Notes under the pieces: generated by a model
Databases searched by the model: none
The model's input: only the letters and a program-made list of their open reading frames with translations
Told to the model about the DNA's origin: nothing
Part shown: positions 46,231 through 56,694 of the stretch, piece by piece
Layout: each line of letters opens with the position of its first letter
How positions within the stretch are numbered: the first letter of the stretch is position 1
DNA from: an uncultured Aquimarina sp.
Lineage (GTDB): Bacteria; Bacteroidota; Bacteroidia; Flavobacteriales; Flavobacteriaceae
Length of the DNA stretch: 64,000 nucleotides
Assembly (NCBI GenBank): GCA_947500845.1
Contig: CANMTP010000019.1
Coordinates: 21,917 to 85,916 of the forward strand
Direction: 5' to 3'
Made by a program: the position numbers and the translations under genes

Positions 46231-46238
46231 TATCTTTG
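46231..46238 (+). promoter_or_regulatory. Possible -7 promoter element TATCTTTG
   Basis: Exact match to the Bacteroidota -7 consensus TAnnTTTG, 80 bp upstream of the M28 peptidase start. No clear -33 TTTG is present. Confidence 0.3.
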
Positions 46239-46317
46239 AAAAGAATCTAAATTAGTACTTTGTTTTCTGTTATTTTGAATAACTTATAGCACATCACATC
46301 TTAACTTATGTCGTATT

Positions 46318-47787
46318 ATGAAAAAAATACTATTACTCTCGCTATTTTTTGTTTTCATTTCTTCTATTCATGCGCAAAATGATATTGAAAAAGTCATGTC
46401 TACTGTTTCAAAAAGTGAAATAGAAGGTCATATTTATTTTTTAGCCTCTGATGAGTTAAAAGGTAGGCAGACTGGCACATCAGAAAACAAAATTGCCGCA
46501 CAATACTTAGCGAATATGTTAAGAAGTTATGGTGTAAAACCAATCCCAGAAACTAAAAGCTATTTGCAGCCCGTGACTTTAAAAAGCATTTCTGGCGCTA
46601 CAAAGACAGTGTTTAAGCTGGATTCTATAAAACTTGAACAGATTTTTACTATCAATAGTGATAATGTTAACTATAGCGGAAATGCAGTATTTCTAAATTA
46701 TGGCCTTGAAGAAGATTATAACAATGTAGACGTAAAAGGAAAATTTGTAATATGTATTGTTGGATCTAGTAAAAATAAAGAATTAAGACAGGCTTTTTCA
46801 TTAACTGAAGAAAAAAAAGAATTTGCCAAAAAAAATGGCGCCATCGGCGTTATAGAGATGTGTAATCTTGATCATAAAACCGCAATGCAAATGGAACACT
46901 ATTTTAATGGAACCAAAATGAGCGTTGCAAACAAAGAACAGGATACAAGTGATTTTACTTATTTATGGATTAATGACACTAATGAGAGTGTTAGTAAATC
47001 TTTTATAAAGAAAAAAGAAGCCAAAATAGAAATCATAGTTGAAGGAATTGAAAACAGCACCATAAACTCTCAAAATGTGGTTGGTATTGTAGAAGGTTCA
47101 GATCCTGAACTAAAAAATGAATATATTATTTATTCTGCCCACTATGATCATGTTGGTATTGGTAAAGCTATAGAAAATGATTCCATTTATAATGGAGCAA
47201 GAGACAATGCAGTAGGAACCGTTACAGTACTTTCGGCGGCAAAAAATATTGCCCGGTATCCAACTAAAAGATCGGCACTTTTTATTCTTTTCACCGGAGA
47301 AGAGAAAGGACTTTTAGGAAGCAAATGGTATGTAGAAAATCCTGTAATTCCATTAAAAAACATGGTTTATTGTTTTAATAGCGATAATGGTGGATATAAT
47401 GACACTTCCAAAGCTACGATCATAGGTTTAGGTAGGACTACAGCCAAAAAGGATATTACAGATGCTACTACTCAATTTGGACTCGAAGCAATAGATGACC
47501 CAGCTCCAGAACAAGGTTTATTTGATAGATCAGATAATGTGAATTTTGCAGCAAAAGGAATCCCCGCTCCAACTTTTAGTATGGGATTCACAGCTTTTGA
47601 CGAAGAAATAACAAAATATTATCATCAAGTTACAGACAATCCAGACTCTGTAGATTATGATTATTTGTACAAGTTTTTCCAGTCTTATGTGCTGGCCTGT
47701 AGAAATATTGCCAACAACCCCAACACTCCTTTTTGGATAGAAGGTGATAAGTATTATGAAGCGGGAAAGAGGTTATATCAAAAATAG
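46318..47787 (+). CDS. M28-family metallopeptidase, exported
   Basis: The 489-residue protein has a signal peptide ending SSIHAQ. An M28 zinc-peptidase domain includes a PA-like insert (about 115-230) and the metal ligands in YSAHYDHVGIG (His, Asp), NGARDNAVGTV (Asp), FTGEEKGLLGS (Glu-Glu, the first catalytic), and the late YYHQVTDNPD (His). Such enzymes are aminopeptidases that act outside the cytoplasm. The next gene begins 4 bp after the stop, so a shared transcript with the serine hydrolase is likely. Confidence 0.95.
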   Translation: MKKILLLSLFFVFISSIHAQNDIEKVMSTVSKSEIEGHIYFLASDELKGRQTGTSENKIAAQYLANMLRSYGVKPIPETKSYLQPVTLKSISGATKTVFKLDSIKLEQIFTINSDNVNYSGNAVFLNYGLEEDYNNVDVKGKFVICIVGSSKNKELRQAFSLTEEKKEFAKKNGAIGVIEMCNLDHKTAMQMEHYFNGTKMSVANKEQDTSDFTYLWINDTNESVSKSFIKKKEAKIEIIVEGIENSTINSQNVVGIVEGSDPELKNEYIIYSAHYDHVGIGKAIENDSIYNGARDNAVGTVTVLSAAKNIARYPTKRSALFILFTGEEKGLLGSKWYVENPVIPLKNMVYCFNSDNGGYNDTSKATIIGLGRTTAKKDITDATTQFGLEAIDDPAPEQGLFDRSDNVNFAAKGIPAPTFSMGFTAFDEEITKYYHQVTDNPDSVDYDYLYKFFQSYVLACRNIANNPNTPFWIEGDKYYEAGKRLYQK

Positions 47788-47791
47788 ACAC

Positions 47792-48940
47792 ATGCAAATA
47801 AAAACTTTCCTCGTAACCCTACTAGTGCTGGCTATTATCTCTTGTTCAAAACAAAATCCATTAGAAATTGCCCTTGATTCTGATTCAGATAGTATCAACA
47901 AAGTAATGCAAAATTATAATGATTATGAGGTTCAAATCATATACACGCAGATTAATCGGAGTAAAAATGGCGAGATCAGTTTCGAGGATTTTGAATTTAA
48001 TGTAAACGACAGCACCTATTTCTATCCTGCTAGTTCAGTAAAATTTCCTGTAGCTTTAATGGCTTTGGAAAAAATGAAAAGATTACAAGAAAAAGGAATT
48101 ACCATTAATAGAAAAACAATTTTTAAAACACAAAATGATACGCTGTATACTTCTATTGAAGAAGCGATTACTCAAATTTTTGCTGTAAGCGATAATCAAG
48201 CATATAATCGTTTGTTCGAGTTTCTTGGTCAGGATGATATCAATCGAAACTTGCAATCCAAAAATATAAAAGGACGGATTTCTCATCGGCTATCTGCTCA
48301 TCATTCCCATAACTTGAGAACGCAATCGATCATTTTCAAGGAAAACATCCAAGATAGTATTCCCATATATGTACAGGCGAGTATAGAAAACTCTTTCCAA
48401 CCCAAATTAGAATTGAAAAAAATTGTAAAGGGAAAAGGTTATATTTATAACGATACATTGCTTCCACATCCCAAAGATTTTTCTAAAAAAAACTATCTCC
48501 CGATTAGATCTTTGCATAGTATGATGAAACGCATTCACTTCCCTGAGTCATTTACAGAATCTGACCGTTTTGACATTAATGATGATGATCGAAGTTTTGT
48601 AATAGACGCCATGGGTACGTTACCTGGTGAAGCTGGGTATGACAAAAAAACATATTATGATTCTTATGGAAAGTTTTTCATTTTTGGTGATAATAAAAAC
48701 GATATCCCTAAACATTTGAAGATATATAACAAGGTTGGTTATGCATACGGATACCTTACAGATTGCGCCTACATAAGAGATATTAAGAATGATATAGAAT
48801 TCATACTCTCGGCCACTATTCATGTGAATAAAAATGGTATTTTCAATGATGATCATTATGAATACCATGAGATCGGCATTCCTTTTCTAGCAGAATTAGG
48901 TAGAAAAATCTATACTATGGAAAAAGAACAGCAAAACTAA
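47792..48940 (+). CDS. Class-A-beta-lactamase-like serine hydrolase, lipoprotein
   Basis: The start ATG at 47792 is preferred over one at 47744 inside the M28 gene, since it gives a lipoprotein signal ending LAIISC (Cys18). The active-site motif SxxK is in YPASSVKFPVALMALEK near residue 75, and an SDN motif is in FAVSDNQAYNRLFEFLG near 130. A late KTG-type motif is replaced by KVGYAYGY. The protein (382 residues) is longer than class A beta-lactamases and may be a penicillin-binding-type or amidase-type hydrolase rather than a resistance enzyme. It follows the M28 gene by 4 bp. Confidence 0.85.
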   Translation: MQIKTFLVTLLVLAIISCSKQNPLEIALDSDSDSINKVMQNYNDYEVQIIYTQINRSKNGEISFEDFEFNVNDSTYFYPASSVKFPVALMALEKMKRLQEKGITINRKTIFKTQNDTLYTSIEEAITQIFAVSDNQAYNRLFEFLGQDDINRNLQSKNIKGRISHRLSAHHSHNLRTQSIIFKENIQDSIPIYVQASIENSFQPKLELKKIVKGKGYIYNDTLLPHPKDFSKKNYLPIRSLHSMMKRIHFPESFTESDRFDINDDDRSFVIDAMGTLPGEAGYDKKTYYDSYGKFFIFGDNKNDIPKHLKIYNKVGYAYGYLTDCAYIRDIKNDIEFILSATIHVNKNGIFNDDHYEYHEIGIPFLAELGRKIYTMEKEQQN

Positions 48941-49205
48941 TTCTCTCCATATCTTTTTAATATTTAATCGGTAAAAGACCAAATATTTACGTGAACATCC
49001 CAATTTTTAAGAAAAGTTAAGGCTTTTTTAACAAAACCATATCATAAAACAGTTTAATAATTGGTAAATTTAGCATTACCCCTATTTTAAGATAATTGTT
49101 AAAAGCAATAGTACTAATACAATATGATTACGAACAAAAACTCAGAGTAATTACATAGTATCTGGATAGTATAGTATGTAGTTCTAATTTTAAAACCCCA
49201 AGATT

Positions 49206-49565
49206 ATGAAAAATTACATACTCCCGTTATTGGTATTTTCTTCCTTTTTATTATACCCAAATTTGAATAAACAAGATCAATCTTTAGCTACAATTGATCA
49301 AGTTCAAAATCAAATTGATCGTAAACTCTCACCAGAAGAAGTTAAACAAAGAGGTATTGACCTTCTAGTGAATCAAATTGTTGAAAAAATAGACGATATT
49401 GATATGCGAAAGATGGCCAGATCTGCAATCTTTGAAACAACTTATGGGTTTAGATGGAAAATGGTCAATTTACACACCGGTAAAAAAATCATAATCAAAG
49501 TAGATAAAAACTTTCGTCTTATTTCTGCAAGAGATGGAAACAATTCTAAAATAATGATGCCCTAG
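49206..49565 (+). CDS. Small exported protein of unknown function
   Basis: A 119-residue protein with a short hydrophobic N-terminus (LPLLVFSSFLLYPN) and a soluble mature part. Residues about 40-100 include KLSPEEVKQRGIDLLVNQIV and MRKMARSAIFETTYGFRWKM. No family was recognised. It is monocistronic, with 265 bp before and 262 bp after it. Coding potential rests on the signal-like N-terminus and even amino-acid content. Confidence 0.65.
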   Translation: MKNYILPLLVFSSFLLYPNLNKQDQSLATIDQVQNQIDRKLSPEEVKQRGIDLLVNQIVEKIDDIDMRKMARSAIFETTYGFRWKMVNLHTGKKIIIKVDKNFRLISARDGNNSKIMMP

Positions 49566-49827
49566 ATTATTAAAAAAGTAATCGTTTTATTGTACTCATT
49601 CTAAATATAACAGGATTATGAGTGTAACACATTAATAGATAATTTTCGCTCACAAATTAAATCATATTTGTAGCTACCAATTTCTTAGAAACATTTGTAC
49701 TTCCACTTTTTCTATGATCTCTTGGTTCCGAGCATCTAAATTACCTCAATTTACCTTAACACTGCTTTAAGACTTTGGCGTTTTCATTTTATTTACTTTA
49801 GATACCTTATAGTCAACCCATCGAAAA

Positions 49828-50601
49828 GTGTCAAAAATACTCTTTCTTCTCACTACTGTTGTTATAAGTTTTTTTTACAGGGCTCAAGAAAACATTTCTA
49901 TTATATATACAGGAAATATGGGTGTTTACATTTCTGGAAGTCAATTTTCTGTTCTTATAGATGGATTACATACGAAGTATGGAGATGATTATTTGTTTCC
50001 AACAAAAAGTTTGATAAGTAAAATTACTACTCAGCTGAGGCCAGATGCTATATTATTTACTCATTATCATGGTGACCATTATAGTAGCGCATTAACAGAG
50101 AAATATCTAAAAACAAATCATAAATCTGTTCTTTTCGGACCTGAACAAGTAACAAAAAAAATTAGTGAACTTAAAAACAACATTTGCACTATAAGGACCA
50201 AAGACTATATTAAACAAAACTTCAATCTGGGAAATATCCAAATCACCGGACTGAAAATCAATCATGCGGGAAAAAGACATCTTAGTGTGGAAAATGTGGG
50301 ATATATACTTAACATAGATAATAAGAAAATTCTACATGTAGGTGATACCGATTGGCTAGAAGAATTTAATCTATTTCCTCAATTAAAACTCTCTGACGAA
50401 GTCATAGACATTGCCATTCTACCCTATTGGATGCTTTTACATGATAATGCTTCGGACTTGATACAAAGGTATATTAACCCAGATCATATAATTGCTACTC
50501 ATATTTCACCAAAAATTGGAGAACAAGAACTTTTAGATTTGAAGAAAAAGTATCCCAAAATTCACTTTTTAACTAAGCTGGAAAAAGAAATACGACTATA
50601 A
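49828..50601 (+). CDS. Exported metallo-beta-lactamase-fold hydrolase (UlaG-like)
   Basis: The 257-residue protein starts at a GTG and has a signal segment ending FFYRAQ. The metal motif HxHxDH is in LFTHYHGDHYSSAL near residue 77, with later His in INHAGKRHLS, Asp in ILHVGDTDWLEEF near 175, and His in IIATHISPKIG near 230. The layout is of the UlaG-like group (MBL fold_3). The substrate is unknown. It precedes the BNR-propeller gene by 20 bp on the same strand. Confidence 0.9.
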   Translation: MSKILFLLTTVVISFFYRAQENISIIYTGNMGVYISGSQFSVLIDGLHTKYGDDYLFPTKSLISKITTQLRPDAILFTHYHGDHYSSALTEKYLKTNHKSVLFGPEQVTKKISELKNNICTIRTKDYIKQNFNLGNIQITGLKINHAGKRHLSVENVGYILNIDNKKILHVGDTDWLEEFNLFPQLKLSDEVIDIAILPYWMLLHDNASDLIQRYINPDHIIATHISPKIGEQELLDLKKKYPKIHFLTKLEKEIRL

Positions 50602-50621
50602 TAATTAACTCACATCAAAAA

Positions 50622-53600
50622 ATGAAAAAAATAATATTGCCCCTACTATTATTGATAACAGCAACAATTTTCTCGCAGCAACAATTTTCTATGGATCTTA
50701 TTAAAGATCTTATCCCACGCAATATAGGTCCTGGCGGAATGAGCGGTCGCGTTACTGCAATTGACGTTGTAACTTCTAACCCAAATATTATCTATGCCGG
50801 AACAGCATCGGGTGGTTTATGGAAATCAACCTCAGGGGGTATAAAATGGGAACCTATTTTTGATAAAGAAACAACTGCATCTATTGGTGCAGTGGCCATA
50901 CAACAATCTAATCCCTCTGTGATTTGGGTAGGAACCGGTGAAGGAAACCCAAGAAACAGCCTCAATGGTGGATATGGAATCTATAAATCTTTAGATGGTG
51001 GTAAAAGTTGGAAAAACATGGGGTTAGAAAAAACTCGACATATTCATAGAGTCGTTGTCGATCCAACTAATCCTAACACCATTTACGTAGCCGCCATAGG
51101 TTCTCCTTGGGGAGAACATCCAGAAAGAGGAGTATTTAAAACTACCGACGGCGGAAAAACATGGAATAAGATTCTGTTTGCAAACAATAAAACCGGAGCA
51201 GCAGATTTAATCATGGACCCCACCAACCCAAATAAATTAATAGCGGCTATGTGGGAACATAAACGTGATCCCTGGTTTTTTAAATCAGGAGGTGAAGGAT
51301 CTGGTCTTTATATTAGTCATGATGGAGGTGATTCCTGGGAAAAGCGCACAGACAAGGACGGCTTGCCAAAAGGTGATTTAGGTCGAATCGGTTTGGCAAT
51401 TGCTGCTAATAAACCAGATATTATTTATGCCTTGGTTGAAGCCAAAAAGAATGCCCTTTACAAATCAACCGATGGAGGTTTTAAGTGGAAAAAAGTTAAT
51501 GATAAAAATGACATAGGGAATCGTCCTTTCTATTATTCAGACATTTTTGTGGATCCTCAAAATGAAAATAGGGTATATTCTGTTTTTACCTACGTAAATG
51601 TTTCCCAGGACGGAGGAAAAAACTTTTCACAATTAATGCCAGCTTACGGTGTTGATAATGGTGTACATCCAGATCATCATGCCTGGTGGATTCATCCCAA
51701 TGATGGTAATTATATGATCGATGGTAATGACGGAGGTTTAAATATAACCAGGGATGGCGGTAAAACATGGCGCTTTATTGGCAATCTCCCTGTAGCGCAA
51801 TTCTATCATATCAATGTGGATAACGAATTTCCGTATAATGTATACGGAGGCATGCAGGATAATGGTAGTTGGCGAGGCCCAGCTTATGTTTGGAAGGCTC
51901 AGGGAATTAGAAATTCATATTGGCAGGAGATTTCTTTTGGTGATGGTTTTGATGTCGTTCCCGATAAAGATGATTCTCGCTATGGCTGGTCAATGAGTCA
52001 GCAAGGATTTGTGAGCCGCTACGATTGGATGACAGGAAATAATTATACAGTACGTCCAACACATCCCGATCCAAAGGTAAAACTACGTTTTAACTGGAAT
52101 GCTGCTATCAATATAGATCCTTTCGATACCAGTACACTTTATTTTGGAAGCCAGTTTGTACACAAAAGTATAGATAAAGGACTTACCTGGAAGATTATCT
52201 CACCAGATCTAACAACAAATGATCCGGAAAAATTAAAACAGGCTGAAAGTGGTGGATTAACCATGGATGCAACTGGGGCAGAAAACCACTGTACGGTTCT
52301 GGTCATAGAACCTTCACCTCTGGAACAAAATATGCTTTGGGTCGGTACCGATGATGGTCGAGTACACATCACACAAAATGGAGGAGCAAATTGGACAGAT
52401 GTTTCTAAAAACATCAAAGGATTGCCTCAGGGAAGCTGGATTGTGCAAATCAAAGCCTCAAACAAGAAAAAAGGTGAAGCCTTACTGGTAGCTAACGATT
52501 ACCGAAGATTTAACTATATGCCCTATGCTTATAGAACCAGCGACTATGGTAAAACATGGAACCGAATTGTAGACCAAAACGATGTAAAAAGTTATGCCCT
52601 AAGTATAGTTGAAGACCCTTTAGAAAAGAATCTTTTGTTTCTGGGTACTGATGATGGACTTTACATCTCGATAAATGCAGGTAGTAATTGGATGAAATGG
52701 ACAAAAGGATTCCCAACAGTCTCTGTAAAAGATTTGGTCATTCAACCTAGAGAACATGACTTAGTAATTGGGACCTTTGGTAGAGCCGCTTGGGTACTAG
52801 ATGATATCAGACCTTTAAGGGCTGTAGCAAAAAATAGCGCTATTTTAAATCAGAAATTGAAGCTTTTCGATCCTCCTATTGCGTATCAATCAGCATATCA
52901 ACAACCCACCGGAAGCCGTTTTGGAGGAGATGCCTTATACAATGGAGAAAATCGTGATTATGGAGCACTCATCTCTTATTTTCTAATGGTGGAAGAAAAG
53001 AAAAAAGAAGAGGACGAAAAAGAAAAAGATAATGAAGAAGAAAGTGACATTGCTGAAGAGGAAGAAAAAGATAAAGCAAAGGTCAAATGGGATTCAATTC
53101 GTCTTAAAGTGTATGACGGAGATCGTTTAATTAGAACTCTGAAGCAAAAGACACCTGATTCTACTGGATTCCATAAAATAAAATGGATGATGGATGAAAA
53201 AGGAGCTGATCGTCCTTCACGAAAAATAAAAAAACAAGACAAAGAGCCAGATGGTGTAACTGTAAAACCAGGTACATATAAGTTAGTAATGCAATATGGA
53301 GATCAAACTTCTGAGACGATGATAGAAGTAAAATCAGATCCCAGATTACAAGTGTCTCAGAAAAGCATTAATGAAGTCTATACTGCGTCAAAAAATCTCG
53401 AAAAAATGAGACAAACAGCTGCAGATGCCGTAAAACAACTTGTAGAAAGTAAAGAGATTGCCTTAAAATATCAAAAAGAGCTCAAAGAATTGGATAAAAA
53501 GAAATTCAAGGATCAAATTAAGCGCTCTAAAGATATTACCAAAAAAATAGACAGCGTCATTGCTATTTATATTGGAAAAGAAGATAAGCGCCAAGGCATC

Positions 53601-53843
53601 ACACGTAATCCCGAAGTTAACGTTATGCAGCGCATGGTAACTGCCCGTAGGTATGTACAAAGTCGCCAGAATGGATTAACAGCTACAGAAAACACATTGA
53701 CACAGCAAGCAAAAGGAGCATTACAAGATGCATTGAATAAAACCAATGAGTTTTTTATCGAGGATTGGAAATCCTATCGAGAAGAAATTGAAAAATTAGA
53801 AGCTTCTCCCTTTAAGGAAACAAAAAGCTTTAGTTTAGAATAA
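50622..53843 (+). CDS. Secreted sortilin/BNR-type propeller protein
   Basis: A 1073-residue protein with signal peptide ending TIFSQ. Most of it is a ten-bladed-type BNR/VPS10 propeller with Asp-box repeats (SLDGGKSW, TTDGGKTWN, SHDGGDSWE, STDGGFKWK, TRDGGKTWR, TSDYGKTWN), comparable to xyloglucanase/sortilin folds. No GH74 catalytic Asp pair was confirmed. After residue about 785 a highly charged Lys/Glu stretch (52993-53080) precedes a beta-sandwich and a C-terminal helical domain. Proteins of this kind are common in Bacteroidota and often annotated as glycosyl hydrolases without proof. The S9 peptidase gene follows at 25 bp, which suggests a common role in peptide or glycoprotein processing. 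Confidence 0.9.
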   Translation: MKKIILPLLLLITATIFSQQQFSMDLIKDLIPRNIGPGGMSGRVTAIDVVTSNPNIIYAGTASGGLWKSTSGGIKWEPIFDKETTASIGAVAIQQSNPSVIWVGTGEGNPRNSLNGGYGIYKSLDGGKSWKNMGLEKTRHIHRVVVDPTNPNTIYVAAIGSPWGEHPERGVFKTTDGGKTWNKILFANNKTGAADLIMDPTNPNKLIAAMWEHKRDPWFFKSGGEGSGLYISHDGGDSWEKRTDKDGLPKGDLGRIGLAIAANKPDIIYALVEAKKNALYKSTDGGFKWKKVNDKNDIGNRPFYYSDIFVDPQNENRVYSVFTYVNVSQDGGKNFSQLMPAYGVDNGVHPDHHAWWIHPNDGNYMIDGNDGGLNITRDGGKTWRFIGNLPVAQFYHINVDNEFPYNVYGGMQDNGSWRGPAYVWKAQGIRNSYWQEISFGDGFDVVPDKDDSRYGWSMSQQGFVSRYDWMTGNNYTVRPTHPDPKVKLRFNWNAAINIDPFDTSTLYFGSQFVHKSIDKGLTWKIISPDLTTNDPEKLKQAESGGLTMDATGAENHCTVLVIEPSPLEQNMLWVGTDDGRVHITQNGGANWTDVSKNIKGLPQGSWIVQIKASNKKKGEALLVANDYRRFNYMPYAYRTSDYGKTWNRIVDQNDVKSYALSIVEDPLEKNLLFLGTDDGLYISINAGSNWMKWTKGFPTVSVKDLVIQPREHDLVIGTFGRAAWVLDDIRPLRAVAKNSAILNQKLKLFDPPIAYQSAYQQPTGSRFGGDALYNGENRDYGALISYFLMVEEKKKEEDEKEKDNEEESDIAEEEEKDKAKVKWDSIRLKVYDGDRLIRTLKQKTPDSTGFHKIKWMMDEKGADRPSRKIKKQDKEPDGVTVKPGTYKLVMQYGDQTSETMIEVKSDPRLQVSQKSINEVYTASKNLEKMRQTAADAVKQLVESKEIALKYQKELKELDKKKFKDQIKRSKDITKKIDSVIAIYIGKEDKRQGITRNPEVNVMQRMVTARRYVQSRQNGLTATENTLTQQAKGALQDALNKTNEFFIEDWKSYREEIEKLEASPFKETKSFSLE

Positions 53844-53868
53844 CATAAATCAATATATAAATATACTT

Positions 53869-55815
53869 ATGAAAAAACTAGTAATACTTTGTTTAGGCTT
53901 ACTCTTTTTTTACTCGTGTAAACAAGAAAAAAAAGAAGAGACGGCTAAAATTGTAGAGATAGAACAATACTCTATCGAGCAATTTATGGATAATGAGAAT
54001 GCGTTCTCTAATGGCTTTTCTCCGGATAAATCTACTGTTCTAATGACAAGCAATAGATCTGGAATTTACAATGTGTACACTACTCCTGTAACAGGAGGTG
54101 AATTTGCTCCAGTTACAGAATCAGACAGTTCTTCTGTATTCGGAATATCTTACTTTCCAGAAAATGACAGAATTCTGTTTAGAATGGATGGCAATGGGGA
54201 TGAAATCTTCAAGATTTTCATGAAAGATAGTTCTGGTATCAAACGCCTTACACCAGAAAAAAATGTTAGAGCTTTATTTAGAGGATGGGCCAAAGATGGT
54301 AAGAGTTTCTTTTATGGCAGTAATGAGCGTGATCCAAAATTTATGGATCACTATGAAATGAATCTCAAGGATTTTGAAGCAAAAATGATTTACCAAAATG
54401 AAGAAGGAATGCAGTTTGGCGGAATGTCTGATGACCGAAAATACATTGCGCTTACAAAACCTATTAACAGCAATGACAATGACCTTTATTTGTTAAATAC
54501 AAAAACTAACGAGAAGATAAAAATCAATGAGAATATAAGTGGTAGCTCTCCGGAAGACTTCTCCCCTGACAATAAATTCTTCTACTATACAACCGATGAT
54601 AACGCAGAGTTCAGTTACTTAATGAAATACAATCTCGAAGATGGCACTAAAGAAAAAGTTCTTGAAAAAGATTGGGACATCACTAATTTTTATTTTACCA
54701 GAACAGGAAAATATCAGGTAATGTTTACTAATGAGGATGCAAAAACTGTGATGAGCGTAAAAGAAGTTGCCTCTGGAAATGAAGTTCAATTTCCAGATAT
54801 AGAAAGGCAGCAGATATTGGGCGCAAGTTTTTCTAGAGATGAGTCTATGGCATTATTAAGAATAGGAGGATCTAACACCCCAACAAATTCTTATGCCTAT
54901 AATCTGGAAACCAAAGAGTATTATAAATTAACCGATGTCCTAAACGAAGAGATCAACCCTGATCATCTTGTAGCATCAGAGGTAGTGCGATTTAAATCTT
55001 TTGATGGATTAGAAGTTCCTGCTATATACTACCAACCAAAACAAGCCTCTTCAGACAATAAGGTTCCGGCTTTGGTATGGGTTCATGGTGGTCCAGGGGG
55101 ACAATCAAGGCAAGGGTTTAACTCTACCATTCAATATCTGGTTAATCATGGGTATGCAATTCTGGCTGTGAATAATAGAGGTAGTAGCGGCTATGGAAAA
55201 TCTTTCTATAAAATGGATGATCAAAACCATGGCGATAAAGATCTTAAAGATTGTATTGCAGGAAAAGATTGGTTAGCAAAACAAGAAATTATTGATGCCG
55301 ATAAAATAGGAATCATAGGAGGTTCTTATGGTGGATATATGACCATGGCTGCGCTTACTTATGCTCCCGAAGAGTTTAAAGTAGGTGTAAACATTTTTGG
55401 TGTAACGAATTGGTTAAGAACATTAAAAAGTATTCCGCCATGGTGGGAATCTTTTAAAGAAGCATTGTATACAGAAATGGGTGATCCTAATACAGCAGAT
55501 TCAGTTCGCTTAAGAGAAATCTCGCCCCTTTTCCATACTGAAAAAGTAACAAAACCTTTACTCGTACTTCAGGGTGCACAAGATCCAAGAGTACTTAAAG
55601 TCGAATCAGATGAAATCGTTGAAGGCGTCAGAAAAAATGGTGTTCCAGTAGAGTATGTTTTATTCGAGGATGAAGGTCATGGTTTTGTAAAAAAAGAAAA
55701 TCAAATCGAAGCCTATGGTAAAATACGTCAATTTTTAGACAAACATCTAAAAGAGCAAAATGCTGAGGCTATCAATGATGGTAAAGCAGAATCCACCAAC
55801 ATTAAAAAAGAATAA
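53869..55815 (+). CDS. S9-family prolyl-oligopeptidase-type peptidase, lipoprotein
   Basis: The 648-residue protein has a lipobox LFFYSC (Cys17). Residues about 40-370 form a WD-like beta-propeller, and about 385-630 an alpha/beta-hydrolase domain with GGPGGQSRQGF, nucleophile GGSYGGYMTM (Ser near 486), Asp in LLVLQGAQDPRVLKVE and His in EDEGHGFVKKEN. It is an outer surface or periplasmic peptidase of the dipeptidyl-/acylaminoacyl-type. It is 25 bp downstream of the BNR-protein gene, and a strong terminator hairpin follows 70 bp after its stop. Confidence 0.94.
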   Translation: MKKLVILCLGLLFFYSCKQEKKEETAKIVEIEQYSIEQFMDNENAFSNGFSPDKSTVLMTSNRSGIYNVYTTPVTGGEFAPVTESDSSSVFGISYFPENDRILFRMDGNGDEIFKIFMKDSSGIKRLTPEKNVRALFRGWAKDGKSFFYGSNERDPKFMDHYEMNLKDFEAKMIYQNEEGMQFGGMSDDRKYIALTKPINSNDNDLYLLNTKTNEKIKINENISGSSPEDFSPDNKFFYYTTDDNAEFSYLMKYNLEDGTKEKVLEKDWDITNFYFTRTGKYQVMFTNEDAKTVMSVKEVASGNEVQFPDIERQQILGASFSRDESMALLRIGGSNTPTNSYAYNLETKEYYKLTDVLNEEINPDHLVASEVVRFKSFDGLEVPAIYYQPKQASSDNKVPALVWVHGGPGGQSRQGFNSTIQYLVNHGYAILAVNNRGSSGYGKSFYKMDDQNHGDKDLKDCIAGKDWLAKQEIIDADKIGIIGGSYGGYMTMAALTYAPEEFKVGVNIFGVTNWLRTLKSIPPWWESFKEALYTEMGDPNTADSVRLREISPLFHTEKVTKPLLVLQGAQDPRVLKVESDEIVEGVRKNGVPVEYVLFEDEGHGFVKKENQIEAYGKIRQFLDKHLKEQNAEAINDGKAESTNIKKE

Positions 55816-55885
55816 TTATTGGTTGTTGAATCGGATTGAGTGAACAGTTTTTTTCCGTTCATCTTTTTAATAACAACTATATATC

Positions 55886-55921
55886 AGCGCCCAAGAAACC
55901 CGAGAGAGTAAATTGGGCGCT
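55886..55921 (+). terminator. Rho-independent terminator
   Basis: AGCGCCCAA at 55886-55894 pairs with TTGGGCGCT at 55113+800 (55913-55921), followed by TAGTTTAT. GC content of the stem stands out in this AT-rich DNA. It ends the BNR/S9 transcript. Confidence 0.75.
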
Positions 55922-56018
55922 TAGTTTATGTTATTGGTGTCAAATAAGGTAAGAATTTGAACTAAATTACAATATCAATTTATACTATAAGCTTTACTTC
56001 CAAAAAAGAAAACAAACA

Positions 56019-56591
56019 ATGACCATTTCAAAAGACAACTACCCTGCCTTACTACTTATTGACATTCAAAAAGGGTTTGAAGATCTTCAATACTGGGGAG
56101 GAGAACGTAATAATACTGGTGCAGAAAAGAATATAGAAAGGCTTCTTAAATTCTGGAGAAAGAATAACCTTCCTGTGTTTCATATCAAACATTGTTCTTC
56201 TAACCCAGCTTCACCCTTAGCAAAGGGAAATCCCGGTAACGATTTTATGGATTTTAATACCCCGCTGGTAGATGAACCGGTCATTGAAAAAGATGTAAAC
56301 AGTGCCTTTATAGGAACAAATTTGAAACAGCAATTAATAAATCATGAAATCAATACACTAATAATTGTTGGACTTACTACAGATCATTGTGTATCGACCA
56401 CAACCAGAATGGCAGGTAACTTTGGCTACCAAACTTACTTAGTTGAGGATGCCACTGCGACTTTTAATAAAACCGGAGTCAATGGCAATAATTATAGTGC
56501 CCAGCTCATTCATGATACCGCTATAGCAAGTTTAAAAGATGAATTTGCAACGATCCTAAATACCAAAACAATTATAAAATCTTTAAAGTAA
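56019..56591 (+). CDS. Cysteine hydrolase (isochorismatase family)
   Basis: The 190-residue cytoplasmic protein has the family triad: Asp in ALLLIDIQKGFED near residue 15, Lys in VFHIKHCSS, and Cys in TDHCVSTTTRMAGNFGY near 123. A cis-peptide region and VVEDA-like segment LVEDATATF are present. Members hydrolyse amides or enol ethers (nicotinamidase, isochorismatase, ureidoacrylate and others); the substrate is not indicated. It stands as a single gene. Confidence 0.93.
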   Translation: MTISKDNYPALLLIDIQKGFEDLQYWGGERNNTGAEKNIERLLKFWRKNNLPVFHIKHCSSNPASPLAKGNPGNDFMDFNTPLVDEPVIEKDVNSAFIGTNLKQQLINHEINTLIIVGLTTDHCVSTTTRMAGNFGYQTYLVEDATATFNKTGVNGNNYSAQLIHDTAIASLKDEFATILNTKTIIKSLK

Positions 56592-56694
56592 TCCTTTTTT
56601 AAACATATCGTTATGAATCTTTTGGATATAAAAATTTATCTTTAAAGCAAGTATTTTTATTATATACCGACTCTTTAAAATAAACAATTCAATA

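Noticed and set aside
52976..53242. Serine/phenylalanine-rich leftward frame in the BNR gene
   Set aside because: It is the complement of the Lys/Glu-rich insert, not an independent gene.
50622..53843. Calling the BNR protein a GH74 xyloglucanase
   Set aside because: The Asp-box repeats are general to BNR propellers; the GH74 catalytic Asp residues could not be placed.
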